Source: Bradyrhizobium sp. 200
GTDB lineage: Bacteria; Pseudomonadota; Alphaproteobacteria; Rhizobiales; Xanthobacteraceae
Assembly (NCBI RefSeq): GCF_023100945.1
Contig: NZ_CP064689.1
Span: 6,368,001-6,432,000, forward strand
Direction of reading: 5' to 3'
Length of the DNA: 64,000 bases
Shown here: piece by piece, positions 1 to 9,880 of the stretch
Layout of the letters: every line of letters starts with the position of its first letter
Numbering within the stretch: the first letter of the stretch is position 1
Notes under the pieces: generated by a model
Databases searched by the model: none
What the model saw: the letters and a program-made list of their open reading frames with translations, nothing else
Told to the model about the DNA's origin: nothing
Program-made: the position numbers and the translations under genes

Positions 1-501
1 TTCGGGACTGCGCTCGGCGGCTTGGTGCATGTGATCGCGGGCGGGCTTGGCGTCTCGGCGCTCATCCTGGCCAGTGCTGAGCTGTTCACCGCGCTCAAAT
101 TCGCCGGCGCAATCTATCTCGTGTGGCTTGGCATCAAGACGTTTCGCGAGGCGCGCGATCTGCTGCCGCAACAGGCCGTCGCGGTCGGTACAGAGCAGGC
201 GTTTCGGGAAGGCGTGCTGGTCGAAGCCTTGAACCCAAAGACCGCGGCGTTCTTCCTGGCCTTCATTCCGCAATTCCTCGACCCGGCCGGCAGTTATCCG
301 GCGCTCCAGTTCATGGCGCTGGGCCTGGTCTCGGTCGCGCTGAACACGCTTGTCGATATCATCGTGGTGATGATGGCCGCCACCGCGCGCGGTAGTCTCA
401 CGCGCAGGCCGAACCTGCTTCAACGATTGCGGCAGGGCTCGGGGCTGTTCATCGCCGGCCTCGGTATTTCGCTGGCGCTGGCGCGGCGGCCGGCAAGCTA
501 G
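1..501 (+). CDS. LysE family amino-acid exporter, 5' partial
   Basis: This is the C-terminal part of a LysE/RhtB-type inner-membrane exporter, a family that expels amino acids or related small metabolites. The frame is open to the first base of the window, so the true start lies upstream; the TTG at 22 is probably internal. Visible are hydrophobic segments, the family-typical LNPKTAAFF motif near residue 72 counted from that TTG, and a final membrane helix. About 167 codons remain of a usual 200-210. It ends 4 bp into the convergent ispE gene. The substrate cannot be told from the sequence. Confidence 0.85.
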   Translation, partial: FGTALGGLVHVIAGGLGVSALILASAELFTALKFAGAIYLVWLGIKTFREARDLLPQQAVAVGTEQAFREGVLVEALNPKTAAFFLAFIPQFLDPAGSYPALQFMALGLVSVALNTLVDIIVVMMAATARGSLTRRPNLLQRLRQGSGLFIAGLGISLALARRPAS

Positions 502-1382
502 CTCAGCGTTCCCGCATGCACCCACCATCCGGGGTGATCGCGCCGGAGCTGCTCCGCCGCGCGGCCGGCTTCGGCGGTGTTCTCGTAGATCGCAAAGCAG
601 GTGGCGCCCGATCCGGACATCCGCGCCAGCCAGGCGCCGTTGGTCGCGTTGAGCGCCGAGATGACTTTGCCGATCACGGGCTGGACGCGCATGGCGGGCG
701 CTTCCAGATCGTTGGAACTGGCCGCGAGCGCTTCAACCCAGTCTTCGAGCGATGCCTTCGCGTCGGGCCAGCGGTCCTGCAGCAGTACGTCGGTAGCGCC
801 GACCAGCAATTCGCCGTTGCGCAGGCCGAGCGCGTTGAAAACGTCGCGGGTCGCGACGGGAACGCCGGGATTGACCATCACGCAGGGCATTGTCGGCAGG
901 CTGAGCGGCTGCAGCGTTTCGCCGACGCCGGTCATGACGCAGCCGAGCGAGTTGACGCAGACCGGCACATCGGCGCCGGTCAACTCCGCGACCTCGATGA
1001 TGCGTGGATCGTCGAGCGCGAGCCCGTTCAACTGTGCAAGCAGCCGCAGCGCCGCCGCGGCATCGGCCGAACCTCCGCCGATTCCGGCCGCGACCGGCAA
1101 GGCCTTGTCGAGCGAGAAACTGCCGGCCTTCATATCCGGTACGCGCTCGGCCAGGAGACGCGCGGCCTTGAGCACCAGATTATCCGACGTCTCGCCGCAC
1201 GCCTGCGCCAGCGGCCCCGACATCTTCAAATCCAGATCCGAACCCGGCGACAGCGTCAGCCGGTCGGCGCAGTCGGCGAACGCCACCACGCTTTCGAGAT
1301 CGTGAAAGCCGTCGGCGCGGCGGCCATTCACCCGCAAGGTCAGGTTGACCTTGGCGCGAGCCTGATCACTCAATACCGGCAT
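498..1382 (-). CDS. ispE: 4-diphosphocytidyl-2-C-methyl-D-erythritol kinase
   Basis: IspE phosphorylates CDP-methylerythritol in the cytosolic MEP route to isoprenoid precursors. The 294-residue product has the usual family length. The N-terminal RAKVNLTLRV segment carries the expected catalytic-region lysine, the glycine-rich GHMP ATP loop (AAGIGGGSADAAAAL) lies at about residues 98-112, and TGADVPV lies at about 134-140. It starts 27 bp after the end of the TPR gene on the same strand, so the two may be cotranscribed. The function is clear. Confidence 0.95.
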   Translation of the reverse strand: MPVLSDQARAKVNLTLRVNGRRADGFHDLESVVAFADCADRLTLSPGSDLDLKMSGPLAQACGETSDNLVLKAARLLAERVPDMKAGSFSLDKALPVAAGIGGGSADAAAALRLLAQLNGLALDDPRIIEVAELTGADVPVCVNSLGCVMTGVGETLQPLSLPTMPCVMVNPGVPVATRDVFNALGLRNGELLVGATDVLLQDRWPDAKASLEDWVEALAASSNDLEAPAMRVQPVIGKVISALNATNGAWLARMSGSGATCFAIYENTAEAGRAAEQLRRDHPGWWVHAGTLS

Positions 1383-1409
1383 TGACGAACAGCCCCCAAA
1401 TCCCCTCCG

Positions 1410-3194
1410 TCAACCGCCCCTGCCGTCTTCCTTCTTCTTGTCGGCAGAAGCCGCAGAAGAAGTGTCTTCGGGCAGACCGTTGGCAATCTTGGCTTCGATC
1501 TTCGGCAATTCCTCCGCCTCGGGCTTGAGGTCGCGCGCATGGGCCCACTGGAATTTGGCTTCCAGCGTCCGCCCGACGCGCCAATAGGCATCGCCGAGAT
1601 GGTCGTTGATGGTCGGATCCTCGGGCTTGAGATCGATCGCGCGTTCGAGATGCTTTACCGCGTCGTCAAAATTGCCGATCCGGTAAAATGCCCAGCCCAG
1701 CGAATCCACGATGTAGCCGTCGTCGGGGCGCTGGTCGACGGCGCGCCGGATCATCTTCATGCCTTCGTCGAGGTTGATGCCCTGGTCGATCCAGGAATAG
1801 CCGAGATAGTTCAGGACATGCGGCTGCTCGGGCTGCAGTTCCAGCGCCTTGCGCATGTCTGCCTCGGCCTTGCTCCACTGCTTGGAACGCTCCTCGCAAA
1901 TGCCGCGATAGTAGTAGGTGACCCAGGTGTTCTTATCCGTCACGCCGGGGTTGGCGTCGATCGCCTGCGTATAGGTCGTGGCGCAGTCGTTGAATTTCTT
2001 TCGGCCGCGCTCGATGTTGCCGAGCGCCATGATGGCCTCGATGTCCTTTGGCGCCTCTGATGTGACGCCCTTCAGGATCTTGATCGCCTCGTCGCTGCGG
2101 TCGGCGGCGTCCAGATTGGTGGCAAGCTGGATCTGCGCGTTGCGCTTGAGCGGCGAACTCGCCGGCATGCGCTCGTAGACCTTGATCGCCATCTGGGGCT
2201 TCTTCACGGATTCATAGAGATCGGCGAGCGACAGCAGCGCAAGCGGATGATTGGGCTGCAGGTAGAGCGCGAGCTGCAGATAGACCAGCGCCAGATCCTC
2301 GCCGCCGCGGCGGGTCAGCGTAGCGCCGATGCCATACAGCGCCTCGGCCGCGCCGGCCTGCGCCGAATCGACCAGCGGCGACATCTTCTTGCCGGCCCGG
2401 GTCTCGCGCAGGCCTTCCTGCACCAGCGGGTGCCGCGGCAACTTCTTGTCGAATGCTTCGTAAATGCCCGCCGCCGCCGCGCCATCCTTGTTGCGCGACA
2501 ACCAGCGCGCATAGGCGTCGGACACGCGCAGCATCGAATCGTCGAGCTTGTAGGCGCGCTCGAACCGCGCGCCGGCATCCTTGTCCTTGCCCGAAATCTC
2601 GAGGATCATGCCGGTGTGGAGATCCTTGAAGATCGGATACCATTCAGGGCCGGTCAGCTTGTCGATATTGGCGACCGCCGCCTTGGCATCGCCTGCGCCG
2701 TAGTTCGCCCAGCCCGACAGCAGCGTCGCCACCAGGTCGGTGATCGGTCCGCGGATCGACTGGTTGATGTTGAGCTGCGCGGCCGCATATTTCTTCTGCT
2801 TGAGGTCGCGGACGCCGACCACCAGCCGGGCGACGCGGTTCGCCTTGTCCATCGTCAGGATGCGATCGGCAAGCTTGACCGCTTCATCGATGTCGCCGTC
2901 GGCAAGCGAGGAGATGAAGGCGCGATCCAGCAGTTCGTTGTTCTTCGGATCGGTGCGCAGCGCGGAGCGATAGAACGCCGCGGCGGAAGCGGCGTCGCGC
3001 TCGACGCTGGCATGCCGCGCGGCCAGATAGCTGCCGGACGTCGTCAGCGATTTGAGATCGGCCTTGCTCGGGAATTGCGCGGCGTTGTCGCCCGTGTGTT
3101 CGGGCGTCTGGGCCCAGGCCACGCCAGGCGCGGTCAGGCTGGCAACGGTAATTGCGGCGATGGTCCAACGATTCATACGAGTGGAAAGCATCAC
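1410..3194 (-). CDS. Exported tetratricopeptide repeat protein
   Basis: This 594-residue protein has an N-terminal signal peptide (a basic start, a hydrophobic stretch, then GVAWAQ at about residues 24-29), so it is probably periplasmic or anchored at the envelope. The rest is built from TPR-like helical repeats, clearest at about residues 420-560 (for example RPDDGYIVDSLGWAFYRIGN). TPR proteins act as scaffolds for protein assembly; no partner can be named. It lies upstream of ispE with a 27 bp gap. The C-terminus is charged and of low complexity. Confidence 0.85.
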   Translation of the reverse strand: MMLSTRMNRWTIAAITVASLTAPGVAWAQTPEHTGDNAAQFPSKADLKSLTTSGSYLAARHASVERDAASAAAFYRSALRTDPKNNELLDRAFISSLADGDIDEAVKLADRILTMDKANRVARLVVGVRDLKQKKYAAAQLNINQSIRGPITDLVATLLSGWANYGAGDAKAAVANIDKLTGPEWYPIFKDLHTGMILEISGKDKDAGARFERAYKLDDSMLRVSDAYARWLSRNKDGAAAAGIYEAFDKKLPRHPLVQEGLRETRAGKKMSPLVDSAQAGAAEALYGIGATLTRRGGEDLALVYLQLALYLQPNHPLALLSLADLYESVKKPQMAIKVYERMPASSPLKRNAQIQLATNLDAADRSDEAIKILKGVTSEAPKDIEAIMALGNIERGRKKFNDCATTYTQAIDANPGVTDKNTWVTYYYRGICEERSKQWSKAEADMRKALELQPEQPHVLNYLGYSWIDQGINLDEGMKMIRRAVDQRPDDGYIVDSLGWAFYRIGNFDDAVKHLERAIDLKPEDPTINDHLGDAYWRVGRTLEAKFQWAHARDLKPEAEELPKIEAKIANGLPEDTSSAASADKKKEDGRGG

Positions 3195-3456
3195 GTTCGC
3201 CTAGCTCCAGGATGTATGGCGGGATCGTTACGATCGGTCTCGAATGCAAACCCAAGCGGCGGCATCTCGGGCAGCGACAATGCCGCTTTTGGCCCTTCAC
3301 CGCAAGGATACGGGTTGGCGAATCGATTGGCAGATTAGGCCCTTAGGGCTCCGATTTAGCCAGCCCAATCCGGAAACGCTTTTACTATGGCGGTATCGTG
3401 GCCGGAGGCGGTATCACCCTCCTCCACCTCACGCAATCGTGGTCTATACGGCGACT

Positions 3457-5115
3457 TTACATACCCTGGTAGTTGGGCCCGCCGCCGCCCTCGGGCGGAA
3501 CCCAGGTAATATTGCCGTTCGGGTCCTTCACGTCGCAGGTTTTGCAGTGGACGCAGTTCTGGGCGTTGATCTGGAAGCGCGGACCCGAGCCCTCCTCGAC
3601 CCATTCATAGACGCCGGCCGGGCAATAGCGGTTCGACGGACCGGCATAGACATCGTGCTCGGACGTCTTCTGCAGGTTCATGTCGGCGACCTTGAGATGA
3701 ACCGGCTGGTCCTCTTCATGGTTGGTATTGGAAAGGAACACGGAGGAGAGCTTGTCGAAAGTCAGCTTGCCGTCCGGCTTGGGATAGGCGATCGGGGTGT
3801 GCGCCTTCGCCGCATCCAGCGTCTTGCGGTCGGGCTTGGCGTGCGACAGGGTTCCGAACAGCGAGAAGCCCAGCGTGTTGCACCACATGTCGAAGCCGGA
3901 GAGCGCCATGCCGAGCAGGGTACCGAATTTCGACAACATGGGTTTGGCATTGCGAACCCGGTACAAATCCTTGCCGACCGCGGAATCGCGCCAAGCATTC
4001 TCATACTCAACCAGTTCGTCATTGGCACGGCCGGCGCCGAGCGCCGCAGCAACATGTTCGGCGGCGAGCATGCCGCTACCCATGGCATTGTGCACGCCCT
4101 TGATACGCGGCACGTTCACAAAGCCCGCTGCGCAGCCGATCAGCGCGCCACCCGGGAAACTGAGCCGCGGCACCGACTGATAGCCGCCCTCGGTGATGGC
4201 GCGCGCGCCATAAGAAAGCCGCTTGCCGCCCTCGAACACGGTGCGGATCGAAGGGTGGGTCTTGAAGCGCTGGAATTCGTCAAACGGCGACAGATAGGGA
4301 TCGTCGTAGTTCAGATGGACGACGAAGCCGACCGCCACCTTGTTGTCGTCGTAGTGATAGAGGAAGGAACCGCCGCCGGTCGTATTGTTCAGCGGCCAGC
4401 CTAACGTATGCTGGACCAGGCCCTTCTGGTGCTTGGCGGGATCGATCTCCCAGACTTCCTTCAGGCCGATGCCGAATTTCGCCGGCTCGCTGTTGGCATC
4501 GAGCGAGTATTTCGCGATCAACTGCTTGCTCAGGCTGCCGCGCGCGCCTTCGGCGAACAGCGTGTATTTGCCGAGCAGTTCCATGCCGCGCGTGAAAGAA
4601 TCCTTGAGGCTGCCATCCCTGGCGATGCCCATGTCGCCGGTCGCGATACCTCGCACCGCGCCGCTATCGTCATACAGCACTTCGGCCGCGGCAAAGCCCG
4701 GATAGATTTCGACGCCGAGCGCCTCCGCCTTCGGCCCCAGCCAGCGGCAGACATCGCCGAGCGAGCCGATATAGCAATGATGATTGTACATCAGCGGCGG
4801 CATGGCGAAGTTCGGCAGCCGGATCGCGCTTGACGCCGTGGTCCAGTAGAAACGGTCGTCCTTGACCTGCGTCTTCAGCGGACAATCGGCATCCTCGCGC
4901 CAGTCCGGGATCAGCTTGTCGAGGGAGACCGGATCGATCACGGCGCCTGACAGGATATGCGCGCCGACCTCGGAACCCTTCTCCACGACGACGATGCTCA
5001 GATCCGCATTGAGCTGCTTCAGCCGGATTGCAGCCGCAAGGCCCGACGGCCCGGCACCGACGATCACGACGTCGAATTCCATGGATTCGCGAGGAGGAAG
5101 TTCTTCTGCACTCAT
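3457..5115 (-). CDS. Electron transfer flavoprotein-ubiquinone oxidoreductase
   Basis: ETF-QO passes electrons from reduced electron transfer flavoprotein, mainly from fatty-acid and amino-acid dehydrogenases, to ubiquinone at the inner membrane. The 552-residue length is typical. The FAD-binding GAGPSG motif lies at residues 20-25. The C-terminal [4Fe-4S] ligands are seen in YCPAGVYEW and in NCVHCKTCDVKDPNGNITW near residues 515-535. It is divergent from the uracil-DNA glycosylase gene with a 127 bp gap. A 262 bp gap with no convincing gene follows before the TPR gene. Confidence 0.95.
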   Translation of the reverse strand: MSAEELPPRESMEFDVVIVGAGPSGLAAAIRLKQLNADLSIVVVEKGSEVGAHILSGAVIDPVSLDKLIPDWREDADCPLKTQVKDDRFYWTTASSAIRLPNFAMPPLMYNHHCYIGSLGDVCRWLGPKAEALGVEIYPGFAAAEVLYDDSGAVRGIATGDMGIARDGSLKDSFTRGMELLGKYTLFAEGARGSLSKQLIAKYSLDANSEPAKFGIGLKEVWEIDPAKHQKGLVQHTLGWPLNNTTGGGSFLYHYDDNKVAVGFVVHLNYDDPYLSPFDEFQRFKTHPSIRTVFEGGKRLSYGARAITEGGYQSVPRLSFPGGALIGCAAGFVNVPRIKGVHNAMGSGMLAAEHVAAALGAGRANDELVEYENAWRDSAVGKDLYRVRNAKPMLSKFGTLLGMALSGFDMWCNTLGFSLFGTLSHAKPDRKTLDAAKAHTPIAYPKPDGKLTFDKLSSVFLSNTNHEEDQPVHLKVADMNLQKTSEHDVYAGPSNRYCPAGVYEWVEEGSGPRFQINAQNCVHCKTCDVKDPNGNITWVPPEGGGGPNYQGM

Positions 5116-5242
5116 GATCTGATCTCAGCCCAATTGAGAACGGCTCTAAAGGCTCGTTGTTTCCGATTTTTGCACCGATAACAACCATGGAAATGCAACG
5201 CGAGGCGTTTCACGCCGGCGCGATCCATACTAGATTGGCATA

Positions 5243-6082
5243 ATGGATTTGATCCCCGAACCCGCGCCTAATGTCAGGCAATTGCTGGCTTTTTATCTGG
5301 AGGCCGGGGTCGATTGCGCGTTGACGGAGGAGCCGGTCGATCGGCTGAGCGAGCTAGAGGCTCCTGCTGCTCCCGTTCCGGTCCGCGAGGCTGCGCCACC
5401 CCGTCCCATCAGGGAAACGCCCGCCGCGATGCCGGCAGTTCCGCGCAGCGAAATCGTTCCCCCGCCGGAGGCGGCCGTTGCGATTGCGCGCGACGCGGCG
5501 CGAACGGCGCCGACGCTGGAAGCGCTGCGTGCGCTCCTGGAAAATTTCGAGGGCTGCGCGCTGAAAAACACCGCGACGCGGCTGGTGTTTGCCGACGGCA
5601 ATCCGCAAGGCCGCGTCATGTTCGTCGGCGAAGCGCCCGGGCGCGACGAAGACATCGAGGGCCTGCCCTTTGTCGGCCGCTCCGGCAAGTTGCTAGACCG
5701 GATGATCGCCGCGATCGGGCTCGACCGCAGCAAGGCCTACATCGCCAATGTCATTCCCTGGCGGCCGCCCGGCAACCGGACGCCAACGCCGCAGGAGACG
5801 CAAATCTGCCTGCCGTTCATCCAGCGGCAGATCGAACTCGTGAACCCGGACGTGCTGGTGACGCTCGGCAATCCCTCGACGCAAACGCTGCTGTCGACCC
5901 GCGAGGGCATCATGAGGACCCGCGGGAAATGGTTCGACTACGACACCGGCACACGCACCATCCGCGCCATGGCGACGTTCCATCCGGCCTATCTGTTGCG
6001 CTCGCCATCCTACAAGCGGATGTCGTGGCAGGATCTGCGCGCCATTGCGAAGGCGCTGGAGCAAGGCTCTCCCTCTTCCTGA
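5243..6082 (+). CDS. Uracil-DNA glycosylase superfamily protein (family 4-like, Fe-S cysteines incomplete)
   Basis: The protein is a probable uracil-excising base-excision repair enzyme. After about 95 residues rich in proline and alanine comes the UDG core: GEAPGRDED near residue 130, PFVGRSGKLLDRM, NVIPWRPPGNRTPT, and the late motif HPAYLLRSP near 248. Family 4 enzymes hold a [4Fe-4S] cluster with four cysteines, but I see only single cysteines at GCALKNT and QICLPF, so a normal cluster looks unlikely. Bradyrhizobium is known to have an unusual UDG class, which this may represent. It is divergent from the ETF-QO gene. Confidence 0.85.
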   Translation: MDLIPEPAPNVRQLLAFYLEAGVDCALTEEPVDRLSELEAPAAPVPVREAAPPRPIRETPAAMPAVPRSEIVPPPEAAVAIARDAARTAPTLEALRALLENFEGCALKNTATRLVFADGNPQGRVMFVGEAPGRDEDIEGLPFVGRSGKLLDRMIAAIGLDRSKAYIANVIPWRPPGNRTPTPQETQICLPFIQRQIELVNPDVLVTLGNPSTQTLLSTREGIMRTRGKWFDYDTGTRTIRAMATFHPAYLLRSPSYKRMSWQDLRAIAKALEQGSPSS

Positions 6083-6119
6083 AGAGCACGCGTCAGCGGG
6101 CGTATCGAGGAGACAGAAA

Positions 6120-7628
6120 TTACGGCGCCTTCGGCCGCACAATGGCCCAACCGACGCGCAACAGCGGCTGGCGGCCGTTCACCATCCATTCGAAGACGCG
6201 CGGCACTTCCGGCACCAGGCCGGGAAAGCGCTGCGCAATCTCGGGAGGCGGCATGCCTGAGGTGTCGGAGGCACGCCAGACCACGACGCCGCCGGTCTGG
6301 CTGAATTTCGCGACCGACAGCCACGGCGTTCGTTCCGGCGTGGCGTCGAGCAACAGATGCGGGCGCCCGCTGCTCATCGCGATGAAACTCGCCAGTTGCG
6401 GATCGCCGGCCACGGCGCGCAGCCGCTGATTGGTTCGCCGTTCGAAATTGTCGCCGAAGAAATGCGCGATCGCTTTGGCCGGCAGCGAGGTCGGCACTTC
6501 GGCAGTTCCGGTCCACGGCAGAAGAATCGTGGTTGCGATCACAGCGAGGGCGGGAGCGGCGAGCGCCGCGGCCCAGACCGCGCGCAGCACGCGCTGACGG
6601 CGCAGGTAGAGCAGATCGCCGGTCGCGACGATCACGGCAAGCCCCGACATGAGCAAGGCAACGCCTGCGCCGCCCACGACGTGATCCAGATTGAACAGCC
6701 CGGCCAGGAAACTTCCGAGCAGCGCCGGGGCGACGGCGAAGAAATAGACGAAGTCGCGCGCCAGCGGATCGACCGGCGGCCGGTAGATAATCGGCGCTTC
6801 CTCGGCATTGCGGGCGAACCAGCCGGAATTGAGGATCACCAGCAGCACGATGGCGGACATCGCGAGCACAAGGCCTGTGAGCAGCCCGCCCCAGTGCAGG
6901 ACGCGGGCGCCGAGATCGGAGATCGCCGGCCACGGCGGCATGGCGAGTGCGTCGGCGCGGAGCAGCCATATCAGATAGGGCAAGACCAGGACGGCGATCA
7001 CGAGCAGCGCATAGAGCGGATCGAGCGACATCAGCATGCGCCGCCCCCGCACGGTGGCAACGGTAAACCCGGCGAGCAACAGCAGCATTCCGGGCGCGGC
7101 CGAAATCGTCAGCAGCAAAAGCCCGGCCTCGATCGACCAGGCGAACCACGCGTTGCGCCGGTTCTGGCCGATCAATTGCCAGGAATGCAGCAAAAGCAGC
7201 GCCCAAAGCGGGCGCGCCAGCACCAATGGTCCGAACTCGACGCCGGGCGAGCTGAAGGCCACGACCGTCAGCGAGAGCAGTACCGCGAGCACCGCCTGTT
7301 GCCCGCCGACGATCGCGCGGGCCAGTTGATAATAAATCCAGAAGGTGATGATGGCGCACGCCTGCGCCAGCAGATAGACGCCGAACATGGTGTTGCCGGC
7401 GGCACGGAAGGCGATGTCGGCGAGCCAGAACGCCAGCGGCGGACCGAGCCAGGTTCCGACCTGGTATTCCCGGCCGAAGGCCAGCGCGGTCGCGACGTCG
7501 CCGGGCGGGCTGCGGTAGAGCAGCATCGGCAGCATCAGCCAAAGTGCGGCCTGGAGCAGCACCACGAGCAAGACCACCAGCCGCGGCCGGGCACGGATCA
7601 GTTCGACAACGAGCGAGGTGAAGCGCAT
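6120..7628 (-). CDS. Polytopic membrane protein, GT39/PMT_2-like glycosyltransferase
   Basis: This protein has about ten hydrophobic segments and resembles ArnT/PMT_2-type inner-membrane glycosyltransferases that use lipid-linked sugars. Support is the overall layout: an acidic pair after the first helix region, many helices, and a soluble C-terminal part. The acceptor is unknown. I chose the ATG at 7628 (MRFTSLVVEL) because it directly precedes the first hydrophobic segment; the frame is open upstream to a TTG at 7718, 6 bp from the end of rnhB. It is probably cotranscribed with rnhB. Confidence 0.7.
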   Translation of the reverse strand: MRFTSLVVELIRARPRLVVLLVVLLQAALWLMLPMLLYRSPPGDVATALAFGREYQVGTWLGPPLAFWLADIAFRAAGNTMFGVYLLAQACAIITFWIYYQLARAIVGGQQAVLAVLLSLTVVAFSSPGVEFGPLVLARPLWALLLLHSWQLIGQNRRNAWFAWSIEAGLLLLTISAAPGMLLLLAGFTVATVRGRRMLMSLDPLYALLVIAVLVLPYLIWLLRADALAMPPWPAISDLGARVLHWGGLLTGLVLAMSAIVLLVILNSGWFARNAEEAPIIYRPPVDPLARDFVYFFAVAPALLGSFLAGLFNLDHVVGGAGVALLMSGLAVIVATGDLLYLRRQRVLRAVWAAALAAPALAVIATTILLPWTGTAEVPTSLPAKAIAHFFGDNFERRTNQRLRAVAGDPQLASFIAMSSGRPHLLLDATPERTPWLSVAKFSQTGGVVVWRASDTSGMPPPEIAQRFPGLVPEVPRVFEWMVNGRQPLLRVGWAIVRPKAP

Positions 7629-7724
7629 GAAACGTCCGAATACCCGGGCCGAGCAGCCCTGTCCCCCAAGTAGCCCTTCCCCAAGACGTTTGATAAAGCG
7701 CGCGAGCGGCCGAGGCAACCAGCC

Positions 7725-8516
7725 TCAGATCGTGGCCGAGATCCCGGAAGCAATCTCGCCGTCCACCGTGAAGAGGTCGGGTTCGACCGTCTCTTCAACC
7801 GTCTCGGGGTAATGTTTCTGCCGCGCGGCAATGACCGGCGCGAAAAACCGGCGGTGGTGGATGCTCGGGCCTAACCGGTCCAACGCCTCGCGATGCTCCG
7901 GCACGGCGTAGCCCTTGTGGGTCTCGAAGCCGTAGCCCGGGCAATCCAGCGCCAATGCACACATCAGGCGGTCGCGCGTCACCTTGGCGATGATCGAGGC
8001 TGCTGCGATCGACACGACAATGCCGTCGCCGCCAATCACCGCATCGCAGTCGCACGGCGCGTCGATCTTGTCGCGGCCGTCGACAAACACATGTTTCGGC
8101 ATCTCGGGCAGCGCACGCACGGCGCGCGCCAGCGCCCAGAGCGAGGCACGCAGGATATTGTCGCGATCGATCCGCGCCGGGGAGGCAAAGGCGACCGCAA
8201 AGGACGATGTCGCGCAGATCTCCTCGAACAATTCCTCGCGGCGCTCGGCCGTCAGCCGCTTGGAATCGTCGATCCCTTTGGGGATTCGCTTGGGATCGAG
8301 CACGACGGCGGCCGCCACCACCGGACCCGCCAGCGGACCGCGCCCGGCCTCGTCGCAGCCGGCCACCGGCCAGACGCCGCGCTTGATCAGCGCCCGCTCG
8401 CGCCGAAAGCTCGGCGGCGCGACCGCGATGACGCCCTTGAGAGGCTCGGCCTTTTCCATGCCGACCTTCTTGTCTGTTTTTTTGGCGTTTTTCTTGGCGG
8501 ACTTGTCCCGAATCAT
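7725..8516 (-). CDS. rnhB: Ribonuclease HII
   Basis: RNase HII removes ribonucleotides and RNA primers from DNA-RNA hybrids. The 263-residue protein carries the catalytic DE pair in [12 protein letters not shown] at residues 54-65, then DDSKRL, FVDGRD and the [11 protein letters not shown] segment. Before the core there is a lysine-rich extension of about 27 residues ([10 protein letters not shown]), common in alphaproteobacterial versions. A 180 bp gap with no convincing feature separates it from the end of the upstream radical SAM gene on the same strand. Confidence 0.95.
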   Translation of the reverse strand: MIRDKSAKKNAKKTDKKVGMEKAEPLKGVIAVAPPSFRRERALIKRGVWPVAGCDEAGRGPLAGPVVAAAVVLDPKRIPKGIDDSKRLTAERREELFEEICATSSFAVAFASPARIDRDNILRASLWALARAVRALPEMPKHVFVDGRDKIDAPCDCDAVIGGDGIVVSIAAASIIAKVTRDRLMCALALDCPGYGFETHKGYAVPEHREALDRLGPSIHHRRFFAPVIAARQKHYPETVEETVEPDLFTVDGEIASGISATI

Positions 8517-8696
8517 GCCGGGATCCTGCGAAAGTGCGCGCCCGGGCGCAACGGGAAACCCGGTACAATTCCCGTTATTCAGCGCGCCGCCGTCGCCACT
8601 CCCCCGGCCTCAATCGCATAAACGCGCCGACTTCCGCGCTTGGGGTCCGCAGTCATCTCCAGATAGCGCAATGACGATTACAAAGTCCTCACGCTT

Positions 8697-9857
8697 TCAG
8701 AACAAACTCAGTTGCTGTCCGCTGCGATTCGGTTTGACGAAATGATCGGTGGTCAGTTTCGAGCGGCGCTTGTTGAGGCCGAGCTTTTCGCAGGCGATTT
8801 CGAACCGCCGCCCGATCATCCAGGCCATCGGGCCGGTACCCTTCATCCGCGCCCCCCATTTCGAGTCGTAGTCGCGCCCGCCGCGCATATCGCGGATCAG
8901 GGTGAAGACGTGGCGGTAGCGGTCGGGATAGTTCGCCATCAGCCATTCGCGGAAGAGGTCACGTACTTCCAGCGGCAGTCGCAGCAGCACGTAGCTTGCT
9001 TCCTTGACGCCGGCATGGGCTGCCGCATCCAGAATGCGTTCGATCTCGGAATCGTTCAGCGCAGGGATAACGGGTGCGACCATGACGGTCGCGGGAATGC
9101 CGGCCTGCGACAATTGCCGCAGCGCCTCCAGCCGCTTGGGCGGCGTCGACGCGCGTGGCTCCATGGTACGCGCGAGCTTGGCATCGAGCGTGGTCACGGA
9201 AATGGCGACCTTGGCCAAATTGCGTTTCGCCATCCGCTGCAGAATATCGATGTCGCGCGTCACCAGCGCCGACTTGGTGACGATGCCGACGGGATGGCCG
9301 GCCTTATCGAGCACTTCGAGAATGCCGCGCATGATTTTGTGTTCGCGCTCGATCGGCTGATAGGGATCGGTGTTGGTGCCGATCGCGATCATGCGCGGCT
9401 CGTAACCGGGCGCTGCGAGTTCCTTCTCCAGCAGTTCCGGCGCGTCCGGCTTGGCGAGCAGCTTGGATTCGAAATCGAGCCCGGGCGACAATCCGAGAAA
9501 GGCGTGGGTCGGCCGCGCGAAGCAATAGACGCAGCCATGCTCACAGCCGCGATAGGGATTGATCGAGCGGTCGAAGCCGATGTCGGGCGAGTCGTTGCGG
9601 GTGATGACCTTGCGCGAGGTGTCGAGCGATACCGTCGTCTTGAACGGCGGCAAGTCGTCCAGGCTCTGCCAGCCATCGTCGAAGGCGACCCGCGCCTCGG
9701 CCTCGAACCGGCCGCTTTCGTTGGACTGCGCGCCGCGGCCACGCCGTCGCTGGCGTTCGATGGCCACTGCGAGCTCGGGAAAAGGTTTCGCACCCGCCGG
9801 CTCGGAGGGCGCCGTGACCGGCGGGTGCTTGAGGGCATGAGAGGATGCTCGGCTCAT
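8697..9857 (-). CDS. PA0069-family radical SAM protein (SPL-like) with C-terminal clamp motif
   Basis: This 386-residue radical SAM protein is related to spore photoproduct lyase. Its [4Fe-4S] cysteines sit in CEHGCVYC at residues 105-112 (C-x3-C-x2-C), and GTNTDPYQPIE and VAPVIPALND fit the PA0069/Rv2578c-type family. The biochemical role of the family is not settled. The protein ends in QLSLF, which matches the bacterial beta-clamp-binding pentapeptide. A GAAC-N7-GAAC LexA-type box lies 24 bp before the start codon. Together these suggest a DNA-damage role; that last step is inference. Confidence 0.9.
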   Translation of the reverse strand: MSRASSHALKHPPVTAPSEPAGAKPFPELAVAIERQRRRGRGAQSNESGRFEAEARVAFDDGWQSLDDLPPFKTTVSLDTSRKVITRNDSPDIGFDRSINPYRGCEHGCVYCFARPTHAFLGLSPGLDFESKLLAKPDAPELLEKELAAPGYEPRMIAIGTNTDPYQPIEREHKIMRGILEVLDKAGHPVGIVTKSALVTRDIDILQRMAKRNLAKVAISVTTLDAKLARTMEPRASTPPKRLEALRQLSQAGIPATVMVAPVIPALNDSEIERILDAAAHAGVKEASYVLLRLPLEVRDLFREWLMANYPDRYRHVFTLIRDMRGGRDYDSKWGARMKGTGPMAWMIGRRFEIACEKLGLNKRRSKLTTDHFVKPNRSGQQLSLF

Positions 9858-9863
9858 GAATCG

Positions 9864-9869
9864 AACATA
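9864..9869 (-). promoter_or_regulatory. Candidate -10 element of the radical SAM gene
   Basis: Read on the minus strand this is TATGTT. A TTGATT lies 16 bp upstream as a possible -35, inside the LexA-type box. Only 6 bp separate the -10 from the ATG at 9857, so the transcript may have almost no leader. Confidence 0.4.
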
Positions 9870-9880
9870 GCACGCCTCAA

